DNA from: Sporodiniella umbellata
Taxonomy: Eukaryota; Mucoromycota; Mucoromycetes; Mucorales; Rhizopodaceae
Length of the DNA stretch: 64,000 nucleotides
Assembly (NCBI GenBank): GCA_025677835.1
Contig: JAIXMR010000011.1
Coordinates: forward strand, 139,501-203,500
Direction of reading: 5' to 3'
Below the pieces are notes generated by a model. The model had not been told where the DNA came from, ran no database searches, and saw only the letters and a program-made list of their open reading frames with translations. Below, in pieces: positions 39,221 through 49,491 of the stretch (its first letter is position 1; each line of letters begins with the position of its first letter). Position numbers and translations under genes: made by a program.

Positions 39221-39224
39221 TTGT
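38299..39224. other. Spacer with long alternating TA/TG repeat
   Basis: The mannosyltransferase 5' flank with a TATA-like TTTATAAAA (gene strand) near 38428-38419. Homopolymers lie near 38461-38475 and 38890-38908, and a TA/TG repeat block directly follows the MUB1-like stop codon. No coding content. Confidence 0.6.
39126..39218. repeat. (TA)n/(TG)n compound microsatellite
   Basis: About 90 bp of alternating pyrimidine-purine sequence ending six bases before the MUB1-like stop codon, so it lies in that gene's 3' UTR. Such tracts can adopt Z-DNA. Confidence 0.88.
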
Positions 39225-40693
39225 TTAGTCCACATCCATCAGGTCTCGAGGACGAGAGGTTTCTGTATCACCTTCTACCTCCGTCGAAGAGCCAGAGGCT
39301 AGGCTATGCACCAGGCGAGGATTCCTTCGCTGAGTGTGATGATAGAACAACAGTTCTTGTTCGCGTGTGGGCCGAAGGTTGGTTTCGTTTGTTAATAAAG
39401 AGCGTGAGGTATCGTTTTCTCGAGCCGTATTGCCTTCGTTCGTCACTGGCTCGGTATTGGTTTCTACAGGAATAGGCATGACATCAGAAGTTGCGTCTTC
39501 CAGATGAACCACTTGCTCAGTAGGAGGAGGAGGGGGAGGGGCAGCAGCAGCAACAGCAGCAGTGGCAGCAGCGGTAGTGGAGGAGGTGGCCGGTGGATGA
39601 CTACTATGAAGTCTTTCTACACACCACCAGCGATGGCCATCAGACCACGCTTTGGACTGACATGTTTTTGAACAGTACTTGGCCTTTCGACTTTGTAGAA
39701 GAGAGTTAAGAGAGGATCTGTTTTGGAGGTCACTTACCATCGACGGCACTTGGCAAATTCTCGAGGCACTCGTTCCCATTTACCACAATGCATATTAGCA
39801 CATTGTCGGATGCCACCGTTCGCCTCATCTTTTCTACAGGCATTTCTCATGATCACCCCAGCCCAGTAGATGATGGCGGCTGGATGGATACGATGGGTGA
39901 ACTTTTCCACCACAGAAAAGACGTTATGTCGATGATGGCAATGAAACGCTTGACGGATCTGAGGATATTTGGATAGGTAGGCCAAGAGCTGTAAGGACAA
40001 CAGGATATCTTCCTCACGGTTGAGAATGACGTCGGTAGACAGGTTGTTTAAAAATGGGATACTTGAGAGTGAGGCGGTATAGGGCTTTGTCTTTGGCTTG
40101 GCCGTACGTTGAAGAAAAGTGTGTCTTTTGGGAATAACAAACGTAGGATGATATAGACTGTGGTCGGTTTCTAACTCTGTTGGATCCAACGTCTCCACCT
40201 TTTCTAGAAAAGTAGGTGTCGATCTTGAAGACTCAATGCCAGCTGAGGTCAATGCTACTAAATCATCGGCTCTTTGTTGCTTTTTTTCTTGGTCTTTGTC
40301 CAGTTTGGCTTGGTCAATGGCCTGTATAAAATTCTCGAGGATGGCCAGTACAATATGTACCGCTCCAGCTTCTACCACACGGGTGCGAGTCGCTTCGGTT
40401 CCACGCACTCCCACATTCACAACACACTGAAAGGCTAAAGACCATTTCCATAAAGAGTGTTTGTCGGTATATCGGCAGGTAGCCAGTACATTCACCAATC
40501 TCTCTAAACCGCCATCTGTAGCTAGAATCTCACGGATACGTGGTGAGGTGGAAGTCATGTAGGCTAGATGTGTTAAAGAATTGACGAGTGGTAATGTTGC
40601 AGTACAATCTAATGCTCTTCGATCATATAGAGTAGATGAAACAACTACAGCTGCTCTATTTTGTGTAATGGAACTAAAGTTAGGCTCACGCAT
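39225..40693 (-). CDS. MUB1: MYND zinc-finger protein of the MUB1/SamB family
   Basis: Two exons, 40693-39738 and 39690-39225, close to 473 residues. The N terminus resembles the conserved MUB1 segment (MREPNFSSITQNRAAVVVSS, YDRRALDCTATLPLVNSL, WKWSLAFQCVVNVGVRGTE). Armadillo-like helices continue to about residue 300. A MYND zinc finger follows: CANMHCGKW, AKCRRCRKAKYCSKTC and SDGHRWWC, with the intron splitting its CRRC motif. The tail is Ala/Pro-rich low complexity and ends RPRDLMDVD. In yeast, Mub1 partners the ubiquitin ligase Ubr2 to degrade Rpn4. In filamentous fungi SamB affects morphogenesis and development. The tail is shorter than in yeast. A TA/TG microsatellite lies right after the stop. 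Confidence 0.88.
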
Positions 40694-42994
40694 ATTGGTT
40701 GTTTTATTATAAAAAAAAGTGTGTAAAAGAAGAATAAAATTTTATAAAAAAAAAAAAAAAAGAAAAGAGAAAGAAAGAAAGAGAAGGAGATTCTTCTTTT
40801 AATAAAAAGGATGAGGAGTAGAAAAACACAGAAAAATAGGAAAGAAAAGAAAAAAAAAACCGGCAATGGCTAAAAAGAAAAAACTAAATATATTGTTTAT
40901 TAGGAGTTGCTCCATTTCTGTATATTTTTGGGTATTTCTTTTTTACATGCTTTTTCTTTGGTTACCAAGATATTTTTCTAGTACAAATGAGGAGTTTTTT
41001 TTTTTTTTTTGGATGACTTACTTGCTGTGTACAAGCTCTTACTCATCTGGTGAAAAACGATTGGTTAAGATCGGAGTCAAAGGTGTGTAAATATATTCTG
41101 CAAGAGCCTCACTAAAACTCCGTTCTTATGATAAGACTCTTTTTGCCTGGATACATACAAAAAGAGAAATCAAAGAGTTTTTCTTTTTGATATTTTCTTT
41201 GCAGTCAATTTTCTTATAGTTTTTCTTTAAATGAATTCAAATTTAAACTTTGTACTATCCATTTCGTAATGTCATAAAGAGTGATTATTAATACTTGCGC
41301 ACGCACTTTCAGTGTGGCTCCAAAGCACGTGATGTCGAGCGTTCTTGACCCACCCAATCAAAATGCTACTACCCACACACATACAGAGAGAGATAAGCCT
41401 AAAATCACTTTTGGACCCTTGACAGAGTCCTTCATTTACAAGCAAAAAGCTTCTTTGATTAGAAATACAAAAAAAAAAAAAAAAAGAAAACAATGTGGCC
41501 ATGTAATCTCTATAAAAGAAAATGACAACCTACTCTCAGATAGTTTTGCCCCGACTTGGTATGGGTCCCTCCCCTTTTTTTATTATCCGGAAAATGTATA
41601 TTTGGTGTCAATTATGTTAACCATAGATCTCCTCACTCCTTTTATTTCTCATTGGCCAAGTTATTGACAGAAAAAAAAAAAACAAATAAGCATGCTTTTC
41701 TATTTGTCTCACTGATAAAGAACGTACGAATTGAGTGTTCCAAAGCAAACAAAAACTGTTCAAGGAATATCAGCGAAAACACTTTCTGATGTAGGCAAAA
41801 AAAAAGACATTCACTAAACAAATCCTATCTTTTGTCCTTGGGTATGCTATAAATGTCAAAGAAAAAAGAATAGATCTTAAAAAGGGGGCCAAAATAAATA
41901 AAAAGAAAAGAAAAAAGAGGTTATATATATGTGTGTGTGTATGTGTGCTTTCAATGGAAGACTTTAATGGGGGATGTTAAAATAAGAAAGCTCATGTACG
42001 TCATTACGAAAGGCCACAGGTCTAATGAGGGGCGAAAGCGTATATAGAAAAGAGCTAAGGAGGCCCAGGGAGAGAATTAAAAAAAAAAAAAAAGATTCTA
42101 CAAATGTGGTCGTAGCTTGGTTGTCACTTCATATATATATATATATATATATAAGGCAGAAAATTATATGGGTTAATAAAGCGATGGTTTGATAACGTTG
42201 GATTATTCCTATTTACTCCTCATACGTTGGATTGACTCCTTTTATGAGTATGTAAAAAAGACGCTCCTAACTTGAAAATACATTTTTTAGAGATCGTCAG
42301 GGTCAAGTCTTAAAAATAAAAAAAAGGGGGAAAGAGGAAAGAAGTGTATGTATTTAAAGAGATGTTTGATAGCCAAGAGAAATGAATGACGCTATATTGT
42401 TGAGGGATCTACACAATTTTTGCTGATAAAAATTGTTCTTTTAACAATACTTGATCTATTTTATTATTCATGTTGAATCATAAGTGTTTTTATTTCTATT
42501 CCGCATTACGAGAGAGAAAATAAAAATCGTGCCTACCTTATACATTGTCTACTGATTGCAACTTTTACTTTGTTTATTTTTTTCGAGCCCTTGTTTTGTT
42601 TTGAAATATGCTTTAGAGGGGACTTTCGATGCCGACAGCTTTTTTGGATTTTCTTGATCCAATCATGTTACCGTTGGCGCGATACCTTTGCCCTATATTA
42701 TGCCTTTTGTCCAAACCAATCTTTGTAGAGTAAAGGTAAATCTTTCGGTAATAACAATCATAGAAAATAAAGGGATTTCTGGGGAAAAGAAAAACAAAAA
42801 TTCCGATTTGTGCCAGATAGACAACACTGGTCCTGGAAACCAAAAAAAAAAGGCACTAATAGTGGCAGTAGAGAGATACTATCACTCTCGGCAAAAAAAA
42901 AAAAAAAGAAGTGCCATTTAAACCGGACAAGGGGGGAAATAGAGAAAAGCAATGGTGACTTGAAAGCCAACCTATAGGTAAGAGATACATACAT

Positions 42995-43025
<31 letters not shown>

Positions 43026-43265
43026 TATACATATATATAAAAAGTGAGAGTGGCCTTCTCCTATAAAAAGGTTCTTTTACGGAATAGGAAAAGGTAAATC
43101 CAATGTCTGTTGAATGCGGTTCTTTTCCTCATGTAAATAACAAATACTACGTTCGGTTACAGAATAATGCATCGACAGTCAATGCGTCAAAAAGCTAAAG
43201 AAGTTTATGGAAATAAAGAAAGATCCACATGAACCATTCAGCTCTTTTTCCCACCCACCCCTTCA

Positions 43266-43274
43266 CATACACAT

Positions 43275-43319
<45 letters not shown>
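43266..43319. repeat. (CA)n-(AT)n microsatellite
   Basis: A short CA/CATA block leads into about 19 AT units. Confidence 0.85.
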
Positions 43320-43321
<2 letters not shown>

Positions 43322-43388
43322 CTTTTTATATAGCTTTTTTGCTAGGCTTTACTCTATTCCTTTTCTAGCTTTGACCCTCACTCGCACT

Positions 43389-43424
<36 letters not shown>

Positions 43425-43804
43425 GTCTTAATTTTATAAGGACAGTCTGTCTAGCCTATAGACATTGCATGCTACAAAAGCTGTAATAGAAAAAACGACC
43501 AACTGGTATTTCCAATCAAGAAGGATGCTTTAGCCATGTTTCCTCTTACAGAACTCTTTGTAATTTCACTTCAATTTACCCTTTGCACACACTCCTCCTT
43601 TTTTTTTTTTTTTTTTTTTTTTTCTGTCTTTGTTCTCCCCACCCCTTGTATTGGCTGACTACAAAACGGCATATGTACCGTAAAGTTTTTTGTATTTTTT
43701 TCTGCAAGACAATTGCAGACTAACCTGTAATGTCTTCTATCTCCTCTCCAAGTGGATCTATTTCCTCTCTCTCTCTCTCTTTTTTTTTTCGCTTTAGGTA
43801 CAAG

Positions 43805-43824
43805 TGTATGTATGTATGTATGTA

Positions 43825-43866
<42 letters not shown>

Positions 43867-43876
43867 TGTGTATGTG
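43805..43876. repeat. Compound (GTAT)n(CT)n(GT)n microsatellite
   Basis: Five GTAT-type units, then about 12 CT units, then about 13 GT units in uninterrupted succession. Confidence 0.88.
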
Positions 43877-44197
43877 TTTGTTTGCTTTATTTTTTTTTCT
43901 TTCTGTTCTCTTTTGGGGTTTTTTTTGTTCTGCCTATCTATCTGCCTCTTTTCACTCTCTATTTTTATATACATTTTCTCCATAAAAAAACAAATAAATA
44001 GCTTGTTTTTTTTTTTATTAGTTTCTTTCTTCTCTTTATTACTGCAAACGACTTGCTTTCTTTTTTTTTTTTTTAAGAAAAAAAAAAATCAAAGCTTTAT
44101 ACCAACGCCAGCAAAAGAAACTTTATTCTATAGATATCCCTCCCCCTTCGTTCTCCATCCATTTATATACGATTCTTGAGAGAAACACGTTATTTCT

Positions 44198-46146
44198 ATG
44201 AAGTATTTATCTTTCCACTGTCCAAGCAAAGAACAAGAGGAAAGAACCTCTCGAATTCCCTCTGTAGATGATACGAGCACCATTGTCTCTGGCCATTTCA
44301 CGGTAGATTCGGGTAGAGTTGGCTCTCAAGAGTTGAGAAACAAAACGAAACGTAAGGGGTGTTTGTCATTTCACGTTCTGTATCTTCTTACCTTCTCTTT
44401 TCCGCCTTAGTTTTCAATCGATCCGAAACCGTGATAGGTTCAAGTTATGAAAAAGAAGAAAAAGAAGATACCTATCGATGGTTTGTTCTCTTTGGTGGTT
44501 TTTTAGCGCAAGCAATCAGTATGTGTACTTTATCAAGTTGGTAAGTGTCTAAAAAAAAAAAAAAAAAAAAAAACGTAGTGTTGATGAACCAGCTAAACCA
44601 AACAAACATTGTGAGATTATAGGGGTAATCATTATTACTGTCAAATGGAGGGTATGCTTATATGTGTGTATCTTAGGTATTATGCAAGACTACTATGACC
44701 GACAGGTGTTTCAAGGTTCTGTCGATTCTACCTTGTTGAGTTTTGTAGGTACGCTGGGCATGTCTTTCTGCGGTCTGATGGGACCAGTCACCCCGGTGTT
44801 GATTTCCCTCGTAGGAGCCAAATGGCTTTTGTTTTTTGGTTCGGTATTGATGACCTCGGGTTTGATCTTGGCTAGTTTTTCAACCAAAGTAGAGTCTAGA
44901 AATATAAATATATATATATATATATGTATATATACTAGTAAACTAATCTATAGACACTAGATTTGGCAACTATACATTACTCAAAGCATTATGCATGGAA
45001 TAGGCGCTGCTCTTTTATATATAGTAAACAATCAAAAAAAAAAAAAAAAAAAAAAAAAAATGGAGAGACACAGATTTTTATACATAAAAAAGGTGTCCAT
45101 GTCTATTTCTCCTCAATGGTTTACACAACGAAGAGGTTTAGCTATGGGCATTATGGTCAGTGGCTCTGGCTTAGGAGGACTGATTATGCCGTTTATCATG
45201 ACCCATTTAAACGAGTCCCTTGGTGGAGCTTGGTAAATAACCCCTTTTAGAAGAAGAAAAAAAAAAAAAAAAAAAAAAAAAAAAACGCCAGAAAACAGAA
45301 AAAAGCTAATAGACAGATTAGGTGTTATCGCATTTTAGGGATTATCACATTTGTAGTCAGCTTGACGAGTACGTTACTATTAAAAGAAAATTCAGAAATG
45401 AAGATGCCAAGCAAGGGATTTAAGAATATGATTGACACGAGTCTGTGTAAGGACAAGACGTTCCTGATTTGGTGTTTATCGGGTAATCTGAGTATGTTGG
45501 GTTATTTTATCCCGGCTTTTTATCTGCCTTCCCATGCGACCAAGATTGGCCTACGTCCCTCGCAAGGATCCATCCTGGTCGCTTCTTTCTCGGCTGTCAA
45601 CGTTGTGGGTAGAATCATGTCTGGGTAAGAAATCACCCAATAGAGTAGCGACTAAAAATAGAATAGTTACATGGGCGATCATATCGGAGTGATGAATGTC
45701 AATGTTATTTTCCTGTTTATCTGTGGATTGAGCTCGTTATTGATTTGGACGTTTGCAGATTCTTTCATGACGTTGCTGATCTTTATCTTGGTGTATGGAT
45801 TTATGAGTGGCTCTGTCTTTTCTTTATGTAAAGTTTGTCTATCGCTATGTGTATTTTACTCACCTATTTATATACATGTATTTATATCTATCTATGTTTT
45901 ACAGTGGCCCCGATTACGGCAGCCATTACGGGCATGGACAAGTACCCTTCAGGAGTCTGTCTCTATTTGTTCTTTATGACCGCCTCTCGTTTTGGCCCCT
46001 CTCTGGCAGGCGCTGTTCAAACAGCTACCGATAAGAACTCTTTTTTTTCACAAGAAATGTTTACAGGCATCGCCTTCATTCTCTCCTCACTTGTGACTAT
46101 TGTTTTGAAGCTCAAAATGAATCCAAACGTAATGGCCAAAATCTAA
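44198..46146 (+). CDS. Major facilitator superfamily transporter, monocarboxylate-porter (MCT/MCH) type
   Basis: Exons 44198-44351, 44411-44540, a 2-nt exon 44623-44624, 44677-44888, 44961-45023, 45093-45232, 45322-45624, 45667-45827 and 45905-46146 close to 468 residues. The N-terminal ~75 residues are hydrophilic. Twelve hydrophobic segments follow in the usual 6+6 plan, with WFVLFGGFLAQAISMCTLSS, QDYYDRQVF, VGTLGMSFCGLMGPVTPVL, QWFTQRRGLAMGIMVSGSGL (the loop between TM4 and TM5), then ILVASFSAVNVVGRIMSG and a cytosolic end NPNVMAKI. This pattern fits fungal MCT-like permeases, which carry monocarboxylates, riboflavin or related small acids; the substrate is unknown. Without the 2-nt exon the frame cannot be closed with canonical introns of normal size. 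Several introns hold long A-runs. Confidence 0.88.
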
Positions 46147-47533
46147 ACATATATATATATATATATATACATCTATCTATCTATCTCTATAGATATACCT
46201 ATTCCCCCCCCCTTCCTCCTCCTCCTTTTTATTTTGTATAAAATAGTTGCTAAAGCACATACTTTAAACTGAAACAGGCGATCCCTTGCAAAAATAAGTT
46301 TCAGATTAATCTCTCACCCAAAAAAAAAAAAAAAAAAAATCCCACGAAAGGGTAAGTGCAGCCCCCCCACGTTTAACTGAGCTTTAAACATTCCTTACCA
46401 CTCTCTTATTGTGTCGATCTTAGCAAAGACAGGAAAGAGCTCCTTTGCTGTTATTTCCCCGTACCTTGTTTTTTTTTTTTTTTTTTATGGCTACAAAAAG
46501 GTATGTTATCAAAGCTGAGAAGAAAAAAAAATAATAATACTCTGAGCAACCCCACCGTTCCTCGGAAGAGTATCTTTTTTTTATGCCAGCTATTCAACAA
46601 TATGCAATCAAAAATGTGGCTGTTTCCCGTTCTATCCTGTCAATGTTTATTCTAAACTAATAAAAGCCAATATTTTCCTTTTATTCTAATTTGTGAATCC
46701 AACCTGTCATGAAAAACCTTCAGGGGGGGCAGTAAAGAACGTTAGGTAACCTATCTGTCAAAATCATCACATGCTCGCTTTTATGTACTCCATTTCAAAA
46801 GCACATCATTTTGACCGTTCCATTGGACTTTGACCAACAACTTTTCCCTCTTTCTTTGTGTAATATACGACTTTTTTTTAACCTCGGAACGATTCGATCT
46901 CGAAATCTTGAAAGAATCGCAATCCCATCTCCATTGGCTTTAACAATAAACCAAATCACTCCCTTTTTTTTTTTTTTTTTTTTTTTTGGTTCGAACCACT
47001 TTGTAACTAAGCATAAATAGAATCGTTTCGACCCGTTCTTTTCCCCCACTTTTAAAAAAAAGAAAAATTCTTATTTATTTTTGAATCACAGAATATGCAC
47101 TTGGTAAACGGATGCTGTTTCACTCACTAAATAAGAAAACAGCTTTTAGGCAACCCACTTTATTAAAAAAAAAAAAAAAAAAAAGCCTAGGCCCACAAAG
47201 AAAACATAGCGCCAATGTCTTATTAAAAGCACATGAAAAAAAAAAAAAAAAAAAAAAAACGAAAAAACCAAACTTCTACCGTTTCCCGTGCTACTTTTTC
47301 TCTTTTTCTCTCCCAATTTTTTTTTTTTTTTTTTTTTTTGATAGGTGATGTTAGTCTTTATCCACTTTTTCAACTACCTTATTTAGAGTGTTCACTGAAA
47401 CAGAATGAACGACCTTTTAGGTCTCACAAGAATATTTTTTTTTTTTTTTCTACCTTTAAACAATTACAAAGCTATTTTAATTGTTTTTCTTTTCTTTCTT
47501 GAAGAGCTCTCCCCCTTTTTTGGTTTAAAAGAA
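46147..47533. other. Intergenic region between the transporter and the RhoGEF
   Basis: A TA/TCTA repeat follows the transporter stop (46150-46190). Homopolymers lie at 46319-46339, about 46470-46485, 46967-46987, 47165-47184, 47235-47259 and 47318-47339. A GGTTCGAACC string at 46987 was examined as a possible tRNA B box but no cloverleaf forms. No coding sequence. Confidence 0.55.
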
Positions 47534-49258
47534 ATGTCGGTGGATCACTTTGAGAAAGAGGGACGTTCATTGTCGATCCATAGTCAAGGCAACGCACCTT
47601 CTCTTCATACGAGTATTTCAACCACCAGCAGACCTTGTTCGATCAGCACCTATTCTTCCAACACCTCGTCACTGACAGACCCCTACAGCATGTCTTTTCT
47701 GACCGATAATCAGACGTATTACAACCAGATCATTGAAGATATCTCGGTCATTGACAACGTTTGTGATATGTTTGAAGAAGAACATGAATTCGTATTAACC
47801 GGTAAGGAGACGCTTGACCCACCGACACAGACTATTGAAAAAACCTTAGACAAACAAGTATTGGACTCTGCAAGGCATGTCGTCTACAAACAACAGGTCA
47901 TCACCCAAATCATTCAGTCCGAAACTGCCTTTGTCAACGAACTCGATGATTTCCGCGACTCTTACGCTCATCACATCCGTACCTGGTTAGATACCACCGA
48001 GGATAGAGAAGTCGAGACAAAGGTTAAGGCCACCCTTCATATGCAGTCCATCCAACGTATGTTTCAATCACTCAATTCTCTGGCTCGTCTACATGCCCGC
48101 TTCCTCAAACATCTCTTGGACCGCTTCGATATCTGGGGCCCCACTCAGCTTGTATCCGATGTCTTTAATAACTTTGTAAAACAACCCTTTCCATGCTATC
48201 CAGTCTCTATTGACACCGTTCTTTCTTTTTTTTTTTTTTTACTCTATAGCATAAAGAATTGGTACAGTACCAAGCTTTCTTTGACGAACATCCTCGTTTT
48301 ATGGTGGCTTTGGATACTCTCTATAGACTACCTGGCTTTACAAAACTACTCGAGGTACAGTCCTTGTTTAAAACACACAAACACTCATTCTTTCACAGAC
48401 AAAAATAGTAGACTGCAAACAAAGACAGACCGGTCTGAAAATAGCAGACTTGCCTTATTACCTCGAATTGCCTCTCAATCGTATCACCCATTACTGTAAA
48501 ACTATTCATCAACTCAAGAATTACAGCGACACCGCCAGTCCAGACTATACCTTTTTAGGCCAGAACCTCGAAAAGTTCAAAGCGCTCCATAGCGACTGGT
48601 CCGATAGGTAAACTAAGAAAACCTAAAAGGAAACCAAAACTCATTTTTTTTTTTTTTTTTTTGAAATAGAAAAAGAAGTTGTTTGGCTCATTTGGCTGTA
48701 TTGGAAGTGACCAGAACCGTTCAGAACTGCCCTATCAGCGTCACCTTGAACCGTCGGTTGATTCACCAGGCTGAGCTGATCAAGGTCGATCTGGACGACC
48801 TGGCAGGCACTTCAGATGTCCGTACTTACTTTCTGTTCACAGATCACCTCATGTTCTGTAGCAAAAAGACCAACAAGAAAGCCTCTTTGGTCTACAAGGG
48901 CAGCCTGAGCTTACTGGGCGCCGATGTCCGTCATCTCCCTCCCGCATTGTTGACCAAGATGGCCCATGTTAAGAAATCGCTCTTTCGTATCGGAAAGAAA
49001 TCAGACGATACGGCGGCTGGCCCCGCGCCTGCTTTCGGTTTTGAAATCATCACACATGATGCTCAGGGCGATTCGGTGGCCCCCATGGGTTTCTCTAACG
49101 GTAGTCTGCCTTCACAATCGTCTGCCGCTCCTGTCCGTCGTCGTCATATCTTGCGTACCAAAACTCTCGAAGAACAAAAACTCTGGAGTGTCTCTGTCAA
49201 AAAGGTCACCCTGGCCTTGCAGGCAAAAGCCCCTCCTGTGCCTCCATTACCTCAATAA
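47534..49258 (+). CDS. Rho guanine-nucleotide exchange factor (DH-PH protein)
   Basis: Four exons, 47534-48175, 48250-48354, 48399-48607 and 48670-49258, close to 514 residues. The first ~110 residues are Ser/Thr-rich and probably disordered. A DBL-homology domain spans about 118-300: YKQQVITQIIQSETAFVNEL (the CR1 start), LNSLARLHARFLKHLLDRF, and LPYYLELPLNRITHYCKTIH (the CR3 helix carrying P-x-x-R-I-x-x-Y). A PH domain follows at about 335-505: LIKVDLDDLAGTSDVRTYFL, FTDHLMFCSKKTNKKASLVY, RTKTLEEQKLWSVSVKK. It ends in a proline-rich PPVPPLPQ, a possible SH3 ligand. It should activate a Rho/Cdc42-type GTPase in polarity or wall signalling; the target is unknown. The open frame extends upstream of 47534, but with only poly-Phe, so this ATG is preferred. 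Confidence 0.88.
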
Positions 49259-49410
49259 TCGCTTTCTTTCCCCCCCCCCTCACCTCTCATTTAAGAAAAT
49301 CCATCTTTGACACGCTCTTTAATCACTCCCTTCTATGCCTTCTGTTTCCTTCATTTGTACTTGTCTCTCTTTTATCTATCTATCTATCGTTATTGCCCCT
49401 ATTTATTCTT

Positions 49411-49414
<4 letters not shown>

Positions 49415-49449
<35 letters not shown>
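49415..49449. repeat. (AC)n microsatellite between convergent genes
   Basis: About 17 AC units between the RhoGEF stop and the SNU66 stop. Confidence 0.9.
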
Positions 49450-49451
<2 letters not shown>

Positions 49452-49491
49452 TTAATAACATTGCTTGGTACAACCACCTAAACCTTGTTTT

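Larger units (their letters stand above)
40694..44197. other. 3.5 kb intergenic region rich in microsatellites
   Basis: Divergent region between the MUB1-like and transporter genes. It contains (AT)n at 42131-42153, TA/CTAT repeats at 42985-43039, CA/(AT)n at 43266-43319, T-runs at about 43391-43423 and 43601-43623, and a GTAT/CT/GT compound repeat at 43805-43876. Open frames here are repeat-derived (Ser-Leu or Lys-rich) and have no domain content. Confidence 0.6.

Noticed and set aside
43720..44180. Open frames of more than 100 residues rich in Ser, Leu and Phe
   Set aside because: They are translations of CT/GT microsatellites and T-runs, with no domain signal and no start context.
44625..44676. 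Alternative 31-nt exon in the transporter gene ending near 44653
   Set aside because: It would need a following intron of about 25 nt and would insert nine residues into a conserved helix; the 2-nt exon gives normal introns and a canonical sequence.
46870..47010. GGTTCGAACC resembling a tRNA B box
   Set aside because: No A box, acceptor stem or anticodon arm can be formed around it on either strand.
47405..47533. Upstream extension of the RhoGEF frame
   Set aside because: It consists of poly-Phe and hydrophobic residues from a T-rich leader; the ATG at 47534 begins the first protein-like sequence.
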